A DNA stretch of 64,000 bases from Octadecabacter sp. SW4 (GTDB lineage: Bacteria; Pseudomonadota; Alphaproteobacteria; Rhodobacterales; Rhodobacteraceae), in contig NZ_CP042819.1 of NCBI RefSeq assembly GCF_008065155.1, positions 2,610,922 to 2,674,921 on the forward strand, read 5' to 3'. The translations under genes were made by a program, and so were the position numbers. The notes beneath the pieces are model-generated. The model searched no databases. It was given only the letters and a program-made list of their open reading frames with translations, and had not been told where the DNA came from. Below, one piece after another: positions 39,119 through 50,082 of the stretch; within the stretch, counting starts at the first letter, position 1; each line of letters begins with the position of its first letter.

Positions 39119-39337
39119 ATGAACACATCGTCCCGAATGGAGCAGATCGACGTGCTGCGCTATGAGCTTGAGGTGATGCGCCAGGAACATCGCGATCTTG
39201 ATGATGCGATTCACGCCCTTCAGGAACGTGGCAGCGCCGATATGCTGACCATGAAGCGGCTGAAGAAACAAAAACTTGCGCTCAAGGACAAGATTGTCCA
39301 GCTCGAGGATCGGATAACCCCCGATATCATCGCCTGA
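39119..39337 (+). CDS. DUF465/YdcH-family small coiled-coil protein
   Basis: A 72-residue protein, nearly all coiled-coil, with EVMRQEHRDLDDAIHAL and MLTMKRLKKQKLALKDKI, the two helices of the DUF465 family. Function unknown. ATG 39119 is chosen by family alignment; the longer frame begins at 39026, inside the hsp20 promoter. It is 70 bases upstream of purE and could be co-transcribed. Confidence 0.88.
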   Translation: MNTSSRMEQIDVLRYELEVMRQEHRDLDDAIHALQERGSADMLTMKRLKKQKLALKDKIVQLEDRITPDIIA

Positions 39338-39407
39338 CACATTGCGCTGACCGACCCGCTGGCTATAGTGCCGTTTCCTTATTTGGTTGGGCCGAAGGGG
39401 CCGTTGC

Positions 39408-39896
39408 ATGACTGAAATTCCTGTCGGTATCATCATGGGCAGCCAGTCTGACTGGCCCACAATGCGCGAAGCCGCCGAAGTGCTGGACCAGCTTGGCATC
39501 GCCTACGAGACCAGGATCGTGTCGGCCCACCGCACGCCTGACCGGCTGTGGGCCTATGGGCGCGACGCGGTTGAGCGCGGTCTGCAAGTGATCATCGCGG
39601 GCGCTGGCGGGGCAGCGCATCTGCCCGGCATGATGGCCTCGAAAACCCGCATTCCCGTGATCGGCGTGCCGGTACAGACCAAAGCCTTGTCGGGTGTTGA
39701 TTCGCTGTATTCGATCGTGCAGATGCCCAAGGGTTACCCCGTAGCGACAATGGCAATCGGAGCCCCCGGTGCGGCAAATGCAGGCCTTATGGCCGCCGGA
39801 ATTCTGGCACTGCATGACAGCGAACTGGCCCAGCGCCTTGATGCCTGGCGCACCACGCTGTCCGATTCAATTCCGGATGCCCCGAGTAATGACTGA
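39408..39896 (+). CDS. purE: N5-carboxyaminoimidazole ribonucleotide mutase
   Basis: A 162-residue class I PurE for purine synthesis. [13 protein letters not shown] near residue 8 and [10 protein letters not shown] near 40 line the active site; [11 protein letters not shown] and [22 protein letters not shown] are also family blocks. ATG 39408 is chosen over a shorter-supported 39387. It overlaps purK by eight bases, which couples the two consecutive steps. Confidence 0.97.
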   Translation: MTEIPVGIIMGSQSDWPTMREAAEVLDQLGIAYETRIVSAHRTPDRLWAYGRDAVERGLQVIIAGAGGAAHLPGMMASKTRIPVIGVPVQTKALSGVDSLYSIVQMPKGYPVATMAIGAPGAANAGLMAAGILALHDSELAQRLDAWRTTLSDSIPDAPSND

Positions 39897-40962
39897 TCCA
39901 CTGACCACCGGCGCGACAATCGGCATTCTTGGCGGCGGTCAATTGGGGCGGATGCTGTCCGTTGCCGCCAGCCGCCTCGGGCTGCGCACCCATATATTCG
40001 AACCGGGCGCCAACCCGCCCGCCGCCGATGTAGCCCATGCCGTCACAACCGCCAGCTACGACGACGACGGCGCGCTGCGCGCCTTCGCCGCGGGCGTCGA
40101 CGTGATTACCTATGAATTTGAAAACATCCCCACCGCAGCGCTGGATATCCTTGAGGAACACTGCCCGATCCGGCCCGGACGCGCGGCCCTTGCGACCTCG
40201 CAAGACCGCTTGACTGAAAAAGAGTTTCTGCAAGGCCTCGGGCTGAAGGTCGCGCCCTTTGCCAAGGTCGAAAACGCGGCTGACCTTGACGCCGGGCTTG
40301 CCGATATCGGCACGCCCGCGATCCTGAAAACGCGCCGCTTTGGCTATGATGGCAAGGGGCAGGCGCGGATCATGGACAGGCGCGATGCCGCAGCGGCGCT
40401 GGCAGACATGGCTGGCGCACCAGCGGTGCTGGAAGGGTTCGTCGATTTCAACGTTGAGGTGTCGGTGATCGGCGCGCGCGGCGCTGACGGAGCGGTGGCC
40501 TGCTTTGATCCGGGCGAAAACATCCACCGTGACGGCATCCTGCACAGCACGACCGTGCCCGCCACCCTTTCGCCGAGCCAGCGCACCGATGCGGTGCTGA
40601 TTGCGGCGCGTATCCTCAATGCGTTGGACTATATCGGCGTGATGGGGGTTGAGCTGTTCGTGACCCGCGACGGTCTGATCGTCAACGAGATCGCCCCGCG
40701 CGTGCACAATTCCGGCCACTGGACCCAAAACGGCTGTTTGATCGACCAGTTTGAACAGCATATTCGCGCCGTGGCAGGCTGGCCCCTTGGTGATGGCGGC
40801 CGCCATTCAAACGTGGTGATGGAAAACCTGATCGGCGATGATATGGACCGCGTGCCAGCGATTGCCGCGACAAACACCGCGCTGCATCTTTACGGCAAAT
40901 CCGAGGTCAAAAAGGGCCGCAAGATGGGACATCTCAACAGGATCACCGGACCCTGTACCTAG
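39889..40962 (+). CDS. purK: N5-carboxyaminoimidazole ribonucleotide synthase
   Basis: A 357-residue ATP-grasp enzyme that carboxylates aminoimidazole ribonucleotide and supplies Pur[10 protein letters not shown] near residue 15, [15 protein letters not shown] near 145 and [14 protein letters not shown] near 265 are typical. ATG 39889 lies inside the end of purE. Its 3' end overlaps the convergent lipase gene by four bases. Confidence 0.96.
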   Translation: MTDPLTTGATIGILGGGQLGRMLSVAASRLGLRTHIFEPGANPPAADVAHAVTTASYDDDGALRAFAAGVDVITYEFENIPTAALDILEEHCPIRPGRAALATSQDRLTEKEFLQGLGLKVAPFAKVENAADLDAGLADIGTPAILKTRRFGYDGKGQARIMDRRDAAAALADMAGAPAVLEGFVDFNVEVSVIGARGADGAVACFDPGENIHRDGILHSTTVPATLSPSQRTDAVLIAARILNALDYIGVMGVELFVTRDGLIVNEIAPRVHNSGHWTQNGCLIDQFEQHIRAVAGWPLGDGGRHSNVVMENLIGDDMDRVPAIAATNTALHLYGKSEVKKGRKMGHLNRITGPCT

Positions 40963-41717
40963 TTCCCCTGGCCAAACAAAAGATCGGTCATTTGCAGCGA
41001 CGGATCAAAGCGCCCGTTGCGCAGGAATTCCAGCACTTCGGCAATCACAAGCGGGTTGTTCATCATGAATGTATGGGTCACGGGCAGCACAAGATGGTCG
41101 GCCATCCCCGGCAGGCGCGTCGATTCAACCGACACCTTGCCATCATCGGGCCCATCGATAATGCTGGAAAACACCGGATTCAGCGACCGGTTTCCGGCAA
41201 TGATTCCAACCTCGTAGCCCGGCAGGTCAAGCCGGTTGGGCAGGCTGCTGTCTTCGGTGCCCAACTGAAGACCGGCGGGGCCATTGGCCCATTCAAACGC
41301 TTCGTATTCGCCAAATGTGTCAACCAGTTCCGAGCCCTGATTGGGTGGCCCAAGCATGACGACGCGGCCCATATCGGCGGGACGGTTGGATTGCAGATAG
41401 GCGCGCACCAGTATCCCACCCATCGAATGGGTCACAAAATGCACCCGCGCATCGCCACAGGCCGCCACATCCGCAGGCAAATTATCCGCGACCAGCGATT
41501 GCACCGTGGCCGTCGTCGATGGATAGCCCGAGTTGACGACCTTGTAACCCTGAAGCTCCAGCACCTCGGCCAGCGGCAGGAACGACGCTTCACTGCGCGC
41601 CAGCCCGTGCAGCAGGACCACACATTCCTGCTCGGCCGGAAATACATCCTCGGCGCGGGACGCAAAAGGCGCAAGTATCAGCGCAAGGGTCAAGAACAAG
41701 CGAGTCATTTCGGACAT
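40959..41717 (-). CDS. Secreted alpha/beta-hydrolase (lipase-like)
   Basis: A 252-residue protein with a signal peptide ([18 protein letters not shown]). The oxyanion/His-Gly region LLHGLARS follows, the nucleophile elbow THSMGG lies near residue 90, and the distal His is probably in [10 protein letters not shown] near the C-terminus. It resembles triacylglycerol lipase/PGAP1-like hydrolases. The substrate is unknown. The start may be ATG 41717 or 41708. Confidence 0.85.
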   Translation of the reverse strand: MSEMTRLFLTLALILAPFASRAEDVFPAEQECVVLLHGLARSEASFLPLAEVLELQGYKVVNSGYPSTTATVQSLVADNLPADVAACGDARVHFVTHSMGGILVRAYLQSNRPADMGRVVMLGPPNQGSELVDTFGEYEAFEWANGPAGLQLGTEDSSLPNRLDLPGYEVGIIAGNRSLNPVFSSIIDGPDDGKVSVESTRLPGMADHLVLPVTHTFMMNNPLVIAEVLEFLRNGRFDPSLQMTDLLFGQGN

Positions 41718-41786
41718 ATAGTGCGGCCTTTGGCGCAGGGTAAGGTCAGGGTTGCCTGACTTCGCGTGTTTCGCCAAAGTTGCGCA

Positions 41787-42233
41787 ATGTCCCGCCCAGT
41801 CCGCCTTGCCACCCGCGCGATCCTGATGCGCGAAAACCGGCTCCTGCTGGTAAACGCCTATAAGGGGCGCGGCGATCTATGGTGCGCCCCCGGGGGCGGG
41901 GCCGAACTGCACCAAAGCTTGCCCGACAATCTGGCGCGCGAAGTATTCGAGGAAACCGGGCTGCGGATTGCCGTCGGTCTACCGTGCCTTTTGAACGAAT
42001 TTCATGACCCTGACGGCGATTTCCATCAGGTCGATGTGTATTTTCGCAGCACGCTGGTCAGCGGTGCCTTGGATGATACATGGCAAGACCCCGAAGGAAT
42101 CGTGACACAGCGCCGTTGGGTGACGCGCGGCGAACTGGCACGCTTGCATGTCAAACCCGACAGCCTTGCCGCAGTTGCGTGGCAGGATGCGGACGCGCCA
42201 GTTTACGACCCGCTGGAACCGATAGTGCATTAG
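41787..42233 (+). CDS. Nudix hydrolase
   Basis: A 148-residue protein of the MutT fold. The Nudix box runs from GGGAELHQ to REVFEETGL, in which the first conserved acid of G-x(5)-E-x(7)-REU-x-EE-x-GU is Gln rather than Glu; the REV-x-EE core is intact. Substrate is unknown. ATG 41787 is chosen; an upstream in-frame GTG at 41766 is less likely. It overlaps the convergent EamA gene by four bases. Confidence 0.88.
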   Translation: MSRPVRLATRAILMRENRLLLVNAYKGRGDLWCAPGGGAELHQSLPDNLAREVFEETGLRIAVGLPCLLNEFHDPDGDFHQVDVYFRSTLVSGALDDTWQDPEGIVTQRRWVTRGELARLHVKPDSLAAVAWQDADAPVYDPLEPIVH

Positions 42234-43063
42234 GCGCGGCGCGGCAAAAGTGAGATCGCGATGCCGCCAATGACTAGCACTCCGGCGACACCCAAGCGCG
42301 CTGTCACCGGCTCCGCCAACAGCAAGACGCCCGCAGCGATCGCGATGATCGGCACACTTAGCTGCGCAACGGCTGCGCGGGTCGCGCCCAGCCCGGGTAT
42401 CAGCGCATACCAAAGCGCATATCCCAACCCCGATGTGATCGCGCCCGACATGACCGCCAAGGTCACGCCATACCCCGTTGCCCCCACCGACTGCCACATC
42501 AGCGGCGCGGCAACGAACGGCAGGGCCAACAGGAAATTCGCCGCCGTGGCCACCAATGGGTCCGTGGCCGCCCGCCCGTTCAACGAATAAATCCCCCAGC
42601 CCAAGGCCGCCGCGGCCATCCACGCACCGCCCCAAAGATCAACCGCTGCGCCGCCCGAGGGCCAGAACAGCACGCAAAGACCCCCAAGCGCGACAGCCGC
42701 CCCGACCCAGCGCAACACGGGCACAGATGCGCCACCGATGATGGCGCCCACAAACATCGTGACCTGGACGCCGCCGAACAGGATCAACGCGCCCAAGCCC
42801 GCATCAAGCGTGCGATAAGCCAGCGAGAACCCCAGCATGTAAAGGGCCAGTGACACCGCCCCGATCAGCGTGGCGCGGCTGACAACCTGAGCCCGCACGC
42901 CGCGCCGCCCGATCAATACCCACAAGACGATAACCCCGGCCATGACACGGAGCGCGGCAAAGGCCAGCGGATCGGTCCCGCCATCCAGCAGCGCAAGGCG
43001 GTTCAAAACCGAATTGGCCGCAAAGGCAAGCATGGCAATGGCGGTGAGGAAGAAAAGGCGCAT
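42230..43063 (-). CDS. DMT-superfamily transporter (EamA)
   Basis: A 277-residue inner-membrane protein with about ten hydrophobic segments in two EamA repeats (roughly 1-135 and 140-277). The second half shows GWGIYSLNGRAATDP and QLSVPIIAIAAGVLLLAE, typical of drug/metabolite exporters. The substrate cannot be predicted. A monocistronic gene. Confidence 0.9.
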   Translation of the reverse strand: MRLFFLTAIAMLAFAANSVLNRLALLDGGTDPLAFAALRVMAGVIVLWVLIGRRGVRAQVVSRATLIGAVSLALYMLGFSLAYRTLDAGLGALILFGGVQVTMFVGAIIGGASVPVLRWVGAAVALGGLCVLFWPSGGAAVDLWGGAWMAAAALGWGIYSLNGRAATDPLVATAANFLLALPFVAAPLMWQSVGATGYGVTLAVMSGAITSGLGYALWYALIPGLGATRAAVAQLSVPIIAIAAGVLLLAEPVTARLGVAGVLVIGGIAISLLPRRA

Positions 43064-43109
43064 GTCACCTCATCGCGGGTTTGGCCGTAAAGGGCCAGTA
43101 GCGGGACAA

Positions 43110-43142
43110 TAAAAAAGGGCGACCCGATGTGGGCCGCCCTTT
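43110..43142 (-). terminator. Intrinsic terminator of groESL
   Basis: Stem AAAGGGCGACCC (43114-43125) and GGGCCGCCCTTT (43131-43142) with one mismatch and a GATGT loop. On the minus strand the stem is followed by T-rich sequence (six A on the plus strand at 43111-43116). It lies 58 bases beyond the groEL stop. Confidence 0.8.
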
Positions 43143-43199
43143 GTAATTTTACAGCTGTGGTGCATTCGTCAGCCACTTTTCCCCAAGGAAAAGTGAAGC

Positions 43200-44855
<1,656 letters not shown>

Positions 44856-44892
44856 TTAGCTCCTTTTTGGAATTTCTTGAGGGGGAGGCGAC

Positions 44893-45183
44893 TTAGGACA
44901 GGATGCCCAGAATGTCGCTTTCCTTCATCATCAGCAGCTCTTCGCCGTCGACGGTGACTTCGGTGCCGGACCATTTGCCAAACAGCACGCGGTCGCCGGC
45001 TTTTACGGCCATCTCGATCAGCTCGCCGGAATCTTTGCGTGCGCCTTCACCGCAAGCGATGATTTCACCCTCTGCGGGCTTTTCTTTTGCGCTTTCGGGG
45101 ATGATCAATCCACCTGCAGTTTTTTCTTCGCCTTCTGTGCGGCGAACCAGCACACGATCATGAAGCGGTTTCAAAGCCATCAT
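44893..45183 (-). CDS. groES: Co-chaperonin GroES
   Basis: A 96-residue 10-kDa co-chaperonin; the mobile loop [21 protein letters not shown] is intact and the length is normal. The start is a double ATG (45183/45180) with GGAGCTGC upstream. CIRCE lies just beyond, so transcription is repressed by HrcA. Confidence 0.97.
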   Translation of the reverse strand: MMALKPLHDRVLVRRTEGEEKTAGGLIIPESAKEKPAEGEIIACGEGARKDSGELIEMAVKAGDRVLFGKWSGTEVTVDGEELLMMKESDILGILS

Positions 45184-45225
45184 GCAGCTCCTTCAGCTTG
45201 GTGTTTCATGGGCCCCTTGGGGCTG

Positions 45226-45252
45226 TTAGCACTCACCTCGGTAGAGTGCTAG
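45226..45252. promoter_or_regulatory. CIRCE element (HrcA operator)
   Basis: TTAGCACTC, nine bases, GAGTGCTAG; only the last base differs from the consensus inverted repeat TTAGCACTC-N9-GAGTGCTAA. It lies 43 bases upstream of groES on the minus strand. HrcA bound here represses groESL. Confidence 0.95.
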
Positions 45253-45259
45253 CAGCGGA

Positions 45260-45288
45260 TAGGTAGGCAAGCGCGCGGGGCGAGTCAA
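45260..45288 (-). promoter_or_regulatory. Possible groESL promoter
   Basis: Minus-strand TTGACT (45288-45283), 17 bases, TACCTA (45265-45260). The -35 is strong, the -10 is poor. No RpoH-type CCCCAT box is visible here, unlike at hsp20. CIRCE lies just downstream, as expected for an HrcA-repressed promoter. Confidence 0.35.
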
Positions 45289-45446
45289 CAGAGACGTGAA
45301 AGAATGTCAAAGCTATTTTCCTCATAGTCATTGAAATTGCGGATCTTTACCGTCAGGACAGGATCTTATGGCGTGGGACAAAACGATTGGGGGTGCGACG
45401 ATGACATTGAAACGACTGCCGGATCCCGCTATTGGCCCGACTTGAA

Positions 45447-46465
45447 ATGACTCAGATCGCGCAGGCAGGCCCAACCGACATCGATGCCGTAATCCTTTGG
45501 GTTGACGGAAATGATCCCGTGCACCGTGCCAAACGACTGGCTTGGCAAGCCAACCTCCCCCCCCCCCCCCCCCCGATGCAGCGACCCCGACCAGATACGG
45601 CCACAGCGGTGAAATCTATCTGTGTATCGCTTCGCTTTTGCGTTTCGCGCCTTGGCTGGGCAGGATCTGGATTGTCACGGATGACCAAGAACCGGATTTT
45701 TTGGACGACTTCAGACTTGATGGGCCGGAACCCAAACCCGATATTAGACTTGTTGATCACCGGGACATTTTCCGCGATCATTTCGAACATCTGCCAACGT
45801 TCAACTCCCTGTCAATCGAAACAATGATTTGGAACATCGACGGGATGGCAGAACGCTTCATCTATCTGAACGATGATTTCTTCTTGAACGCACCGGTCTT
45901 GCCCAATACATTCTTCCACGGTGATAAACCCGTGGTACGAGCGCGCCGTCAGGGAAGCGAACTCACCGTTCTGAAGAACGAGGTGTCAGCGATGAAGGCC
46001 CGCCTCGGATTGGAGCAGGTGGCGAAACGGGTGAAATACCGGTCCGGTCAAGATCTTGCCGCACGAACCGCTGGACTGCGATTTTGGTATTACTTGGTCA
46101 ACCATTTGCCGCACCCAATGCGCAAAAGCACTCTGAAGAACTTCTACGCCGAAAATCCGCAGATCCTCGCCCGCCAAATTGCGCATCGATTCCGGCACCG
46201 TGAACAGTTTACACCTTGGTCGCTCGCTTATCATCTGGAAATCAAGGCAAAGACCGCCGTTCTGCACCCGGAAGAGGTTCCCTTTTCACCACATACGCGC
46301 ACGCCGGACCTCAGCGATCTCGACCGAGACGATGTCAGGTTCGGATGCGCCCAAAGTATGGATGAATGGCCTGAAAACTTGCGAAAGGAATTCAAAGCGC
46401 GAATGGTCAATAATCTCGGCGACAGCCTGCCGGCCTCAGCACGGGTGATGTTGACGGCCAAGTGA
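45447..46465 (+). CDS. Stealth-type polysaccharide phosphotransferase, out of frame at a poly-C tract (probable OFF state)
   Basis: A gene in two frames. From ATG 45447 the frame encodes TDIDAVILWVDGNDPVH (Stealth CR1), then six prolines encoded by the C tract; it then runs into a stop at 45827. In another frame after the tract follow EIYLCIASLL with APWLGRIWIVTDDQEP (CR2), RFIYLNDDFFL (the acidic site), and the CR3-like C-terminal part to 46465. Adding one C (or removing two) joins them into a 339-residue protein. Stealth proteins transfer hexose-1-phosphate in capsule or exopolysaccharide synthesis and can hide bacteria from hosts or phages; here this is inferred. Sequencing error in the homopolymer is the alternative. 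Confidence 0.85.
45557..45574 (+). repeat. Poly-C tract of 18 nucleotides inside the Stealth gene
   Basis: Eighteen consecutive C residues in the coding region after codons for Asn and Leu. The downstream frame is restored only if the number of C is one more than a multiple of three (16 or 19). It is the only homopolymer this long in the window. Confidence 0.9.
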
Positions 46466-46496
46466 CGACCCGGTTTCAGGCACAGACTGAACCGCG

Positions 46497-47150
46497 CTAA
46501 ACATCGCCCCAGTCCATCAGCCCGGCCCGGCCCGCCTCGGTCAGCCCGTAAACACCCCGTTCGACCCGTGTGAACCAGCCATAGTGATCGTCAGCCATGA
46601 TCTGACGGGCGGGGGGCACTTCAGCCCATTCAGCGACTTTCGCGGCCTTTGACGGTCCATGCACCGCAAGAAACCGCGCGCAGGCCAGGGCATCCTGACG
46701 ATAGCCCGTGACGATCCCGTGCCGCGTAGCCCCACCCGCATTGGGGTCGCCGCGTAGCCGGTCAAAGGCACGCAACAACCGCTGTGCCTTTTTCCTGGAT
46801 TTGCGGGCGTGATAGGGGCCGGGGTCACACATCGCCTCGACGTGACCATCGCGCAGACGCACGAACAACACACCCAGCCCAAGGCGACGGGCCAGCGCGA
46901 TATTGTCGCTGGCGCCCTTCTTGGGCTTGGGCACGGCGACATAGACCAGATCGCTGAGGCTTTGACGCGCCACCCCCTGATGGAACAGGGCCAGCGTGAA
47001 TCCCAGCTTGAGTTCGACAATCACCGGCTCTTCGCCCGCGCGGCGCGCAACCACATCGGCCTTGCCCACCTCGCCCTTTACGTCATAGCCCTGCCCTTCA
47101 AGATAGGCTTTTACGGGGGGATAAAGATCGGCTTCGCGTGGTTTGCTCAT
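46497..47150 (-). CDS. DUF2161 PD-(D/E)XK-like protein
   Basis: A 217-residue soluble protein. The N-terminal part is a PD-(D/E)XK fold: Glu27, Asp32 in KADVVA and Glu46-x-Lys48 in VELKLG. The C-terminal 60 residues contain a winged-helix-like segment (AAKVAEWAEVPPARQIMADDHYGWFTRVERGVYGLTEAG). DUF2161 proteins have no known function and were noted as putative phosphodiesterases. ATG 47150 is divergent from the MmcQ gene. Confidence 0.85.
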   Translation of the reverse strand: MSKPREADLYPPVKAYLEGQGYDVKGEVGKADVVARRAGEEPVIVELKLGFTLALFHQGVARQSLSDLVYVAVPKPKKGASDNIALARRLGLGVLFVRLRDGHVEAMCDPGPYHARKSRKKAQRLLRAFDRLRGDPNAGGATRHGIVTGYRQDALACARFLAVHGPSKAAKVAEWAEVPPARQIMADDHYGWFTRVERGVYGLTEAGRAGLMDWGDV

Positions 47151-47204
47151 GCCGCAACGCTAGCAGCATTTACACGACCCATCCAAGCCACCAAACTGCG
47201 GATT

Positions 47205-47558
47205 ATGAACCGCGACCAGATCAACGCATTCTGCGCCTCCCTGCCCCACACCACCCATGTGGTCCAATGGGGCAATTCGGATGTGTGGAAGGTCGGCGGC
47301 AAACTATTCGCCGTCTGCGGCTGGAACGATGGCAAGGCGGCCGTGACCTTCAAGGCGTCCGACATCGCCTTTGAAGTATTACAGGACATCGACGGTGTGC
47401 GCCCGGCGCCCTACCTTGCCTCGCGCGGCATGAAATGGCTGCAAGACACACGCGCACCCGGCCTGTCAGACGCTGAATTGCGCAACCACATCACCTATTC
47501 CTACAAGATGGCCATCGCGGCCCTGACCAAGAAGAAGCGCGCCGAACTGGGCCTCTGA
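47205..47558 (+). CDS. MmcQ/YjbR family protein
   Basis: A 117-residue protein with the CyaY-like fold of YjbR; WGNSDVWKVGGKLFAV, VTFKASDIAFEVL and a C-terminal ITYSYKMAIAALTKKKR tail are family blocks. DNA binding was suggested for YjbR of E. coli but its role is not known. ATG 47205 was chosen because the longer frame overlaps the divergent DUF2161 gene. Confidence 0.88.
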   Translation: MNRDQINAFCASLPHTTHVVQWGNSDVWKVGGKLFAVCGWNDGKAAVTFKASDIAFEVLQDIDGVRPAPYLASRGMKWLQDTRAPGLSDAELRNHITYSYKMAIAALTKKKRAELGL

Positions 47559-47653
47559 GGTCCTATTGGCAAGGGTGGGTGACAAGCATCAAACGCGCGC
47601 CTATAACGCGGGCAAATCACGCAGACCGCAAGCAAATCAAGGTTTCCAACCCC

Positions 47654-48574
47654 ATGACAACCCTCGTATTCGGCCACAAGGCCCCCGACACCGATTCGAC
47701 TGGCGCACCGATCATCTGGGCGTGGTATCTGTCCGAAGTGATGGGTATCCCCGCGCAAGCACGCCTGTTGGGCCAGCCCAATACCGAGGCGGCGTTCGTG
47801 GCGCAGCGCTGGGGGTTTGATCTGCCCGAAATCATCGACGATGTGGCCGACGACCAGCCCTGTGTGATTGTGGACACCAACAACCCCGCCGAACTGCCCG
47901 CTAACATCAACAACGCAGATGTGCGTGCGATCATCGACCATCACAAACTGGTGGGCGGCCTTGAAACCAAGGGGCCTATTCAGATTGTAATGCAGCCCGT
48001 CGCCTGCACCGTGACGGTCATGTATGATGCGATGGGCGCGGATGTGGCCAAGATGCCCGACCCGATCAAGGGGCTGATGCTGTCGTGCATCCTGTCGGAT
48101 ACGCTTGAATTCCGCTCGCCCACAACCACCGACAAGGACAAGGATATCGCCGTGGCTCTGGCCAATCAGCTGGGCGTAAAAATCCCCGAATACGCGGCTG
48201 AAATGTTCGCCGCAAAGTCCGATGTATCGGCGTTTTCCGATGCGGAATTGCTGCGCATGGACAGCAAGGAATTCACAGTTGATAGCACGAAATTCCGTGT
48301 CTCGGTTCTGGAAACCACTGCACCTGCCACGGTGCTGGACCGCAAGGACAGCATCATGGAAAGCATGACAGCCGTCGCCGCCGAGGATGGCGTTGACCAG
48401 GTGTTGTTGTTCGTGGTCGATATCCTGAACGAAGAAGCCACGATGCTGATCCCCAACGATCTGACAAAAGCCGTGGCCGAAAAAAGCTTTGGTGCAACCG
48501 TCACGGGCGACACAGTGGTTTTGCCCGGTATCATGAGCCGCAAGAAACAGATTATTCCATCGCTAAAGGTCTGA
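47654..48574 (+). CDS. ppaC: Manganese-dependent inorganic pyrophosphatase
   Basis: A 306-residue family II pyrophosphatase of the DHH superfamily. The metal-binding VFGHKAPDTDST near residue 6, DTNNPAEL near 75 and AIIDHHKLVGG near 95 are intact, and the C-terminal SRKKQIIPSL is the substrate-binding end. ATG 47654 matches the family start. It gives a fast, Mn-dependent route to remove PPi, complementing family I enzymes elsewhere. Confidence 0.96.
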   Translation: MTTLVFGHKAPDTDSTGAPIIWAWYLSEVMGIPAQARLLGQPNTEAAFVAQRWGFDLPEIIDDVADDQPCVIVDTNNPAELPANINNADVRAIIDHHKLVGGLETKGPIQIVMQPVACTVTVMYDAMGADVAKMPDPIKGLMLSCILSDTLEFRSPTTTDKDKDIAVALANQLGVKIPEYAAEMFAAKSDVSAFSDAELLRMDSKEFTVDSTKFRVSVLETTAPATVLDRKDSIMESMTAVAAEDGVDQVLLFVVDILNEEATMLIPNDLTKAVAEKSFGATVTGDTVVLPGIMSRKKQIIPSLKV

Positions 48575-48623
48575 CCCGAACGGGGCATTTGGCGCCTCTT
48601 TTATATCTCTCAAAGGAGTGCGC

Positions 48624-49499
48624 ATGACCCGGATAGTGACCTCGTTCGCCGATATTTCAGCCGAGTATGATGTGGCCTATGTCGATCTTTGGGGCTGTGT
48701 GCATAACGGACTCACCGCCCTGCCCCAAGCCGTGGCGTCGCTACAGGCCTACCGTGCGCAGGGTGGCGTCGTGGTGCTTGTCACCAACTCGCCCCGCCCG
48801 TGGGATTCGGTTGCGCAGCAAATCGCGGGCATGGGCGTGCCATCGGAAGCATGGGATGCCATCGCCACATCGGGCGACAGCGCACGCGCCGCGATGTTTC
48901 GCGGTGTCGTCGGTGAAAAAGTCTGGTTCATGGGAGAATCCCCGCGTGATGACGATTTTTTCAAACCACTGAGCGTGATCGACGACCCCGTTGATATTCA
49001 AAAGGTGCCGCTGGAACAGGCCGAAGGGATCGTGTGCTGCGGCCCATTCGACCCGCTGGCCGATCCGGCGGTGAACCGTCCGCAGTTCCTTTATGCGAAA
49101 CAAAGGGGGTTGAAATTGCTTTGCGCCAACCCCGATATCGTCGTGGATCGCGGCGAGACACGTGAATGGTGCGCCGGTGCTCTGGCCGCGCTTTATACGG
49201 ACATGGGGGGCGAAAGTCTCTATTTTGGCAAACCCCATCCGCCGATCTATGACCTTGCACGCCGCCGCCTGACAGCCCTTGGCACCGCCCCGTCCGATCC
49301 GCGCATCATCGCCATCGGTGACGGCATCCACACCGACATTGCAGGCGCGATGGGCGAGGACATCGATTCCCTGTTCATCACCGGCGGGCTGGCTGCGACA
49401 GAGACACGCACCACGGATCAGCCGGACACAAAGGCGCTAAGTGCCTACCTTGAAAAGGAAATGATGAATCCGACTTTTGCGATTGGGCAATTGCGCTAG
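48624..49499 (+). CDS. HAD-type hydrolase, TIGR01459 family
   Basis: A 291-residue protein of the HAD superfamily, subfamily IIA. Motif I is DLWGCVHNG, where the second catalytic Asp is Trp as is typical of TIGR01459; motif II VTNSPRP follows and motif III/IV is KPHPPIYDLA then IGDGIHTDIAGAMG. Substrate is unknown. ATG 48624 has AAGGAG at five bases; an in-frame GTG at 48618 overlaps that site. It follows ppaC. Confidence 0.88.
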   Translation: MTRIVTSFADISAEYDVAYVDLWGCVHNGLTALPQAVASLQAYRAQGGVVVLVTNSPRPWDSVAQQIAGMGVPSEAWDAIATSGDSARAAMFRGVVGEKVWFMGESPRDDDFFKPLSVIDDPVDIQKVPLEQAEGIVCCGPFDPLADPAVNRPQFLYAKQRGLKLLCANPDIVVDRGETREWCAGALAALYTDMGGESLYFGKPHPPIYDLARRRLTALGTAPSDPRIIAIGDGIHTDIAGAMGEDIDSLFITGGLAATETRTTDQPDTKALSAYLEKEMMNPTFAIGQLR

Positions 49500-49524
49500 C
49501 ACTTGAGGCTTGATTTTTCTGCGG

Positions 49525-49553
49525 TTGCAAAGTAATAAAGTTACAAATGATAC
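49525..49553 (+). promoter_or_regulatory. Possible promoter of the MaoC gene
   Basis: TTGCAA at 49525-49530, 17 bases, TGATAC at 49548-49553. It lies in the only AT-rich part between two same-strand genes, 25 bases before the MaoC start. Confidence 0.35.
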
Positions 49554-49578
49554 CCCTTTAGGGACAATTTGTTACTGA

Positions 49579-50046
49579 ATGGAACGCGACATGCTGGATA
49601 ACTTAGGTCACAATCTCCCCCGCGGCACGATCTGCATCGAGGATATCGAGATCGGCATGACGCGGTCTTTGCAAAAGCAGGTCACCGACCGCGATATCCA
49701 GTTGTTCGCCGAAGTGTCGACCGACCGGAACCCTGTGCATCTTGACGATGACTACGCCCAAGACACGATTTTCGAAGGGCGCATCGCCCACGGGATGCTG
49801 ACTGCTGGCCTCGTGTCCGCGGTGATCGGTGAACAACTGCCCGGCCACGGCACGGTCTATCTGGGCCAAAGCCTGAAATTTCTTGGCCCCGTGCGCCCCG
49901 GTGACGTGGTCACGGCCGAGGTCGAAGTGACCGCGATCGACAACGCCAAACGGCGCGTCACGATGGACACACGCTGTATCGTGGATGGCAAAAAGGTGCT
50001 GGCAGGCGAAGCCATCGTGCTGGCCCCATCACGCAAGTTCGACTGA
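49579..50046 (+). CDS. MaoC-family (R)-hydratase
   Basis: A 155-residue hot-dog-fold enzyme. The hydratase-2 motif is DRNPVHLDDDYAQDTIFEGRIAHGMLTAGL, with catalytic Asp and His in the D-x(4)-H order, as in PhaJ and MaoC-like hydratases that act on enoyl-CoA in fatty-acid, PHA or ethylmalonyl-CoA metabolism. The precise substrate is not clear. Start could be ATG 49579 or 49591. Confidence 0.9.
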   Translation: MERDMLDNLGHNLPRGTICIEDIEIGMTRSLQKQVTDRDIQLFAEVSTDRNPVHLDDDYAQDTIFEGRIAHGMLTAGLVSAVIGEQLPGHGTVYLGQSLKFLGPVRPGDVVTAEVEVTAIDNAKRRVTMDTRCIVDGKKVLAGEAIVLAPSRKFD

Positions 50047-50082
50047 TCTTGCACGCCCGCGCGGGGGCGGTTAGGCAGTCCC

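Noticed and set aside
45401..45445. A 14-residue frame just before the Stealth gene, possibly a leader peptide
   Set aside because: It is in the frame of the downstream half of Stealth but ends in a stop; no pattern of regulatory codons is visible, so it is not supported as a gene.
45542..46465. An independent start at TTG 45542 for the second half of the Stealth gene
   Set aside because: It would begin inside CR1 and the C tract, lacks a ribosome binding site, and would lose CR1. Treating it as one interrupted gene is more economical.
50047..50082. An FMN riboswitch before ribF
   Set aside because: Only 36 bases separate ribF from the MaoC gene, which is too short, and no conserved RFN elements are visible.
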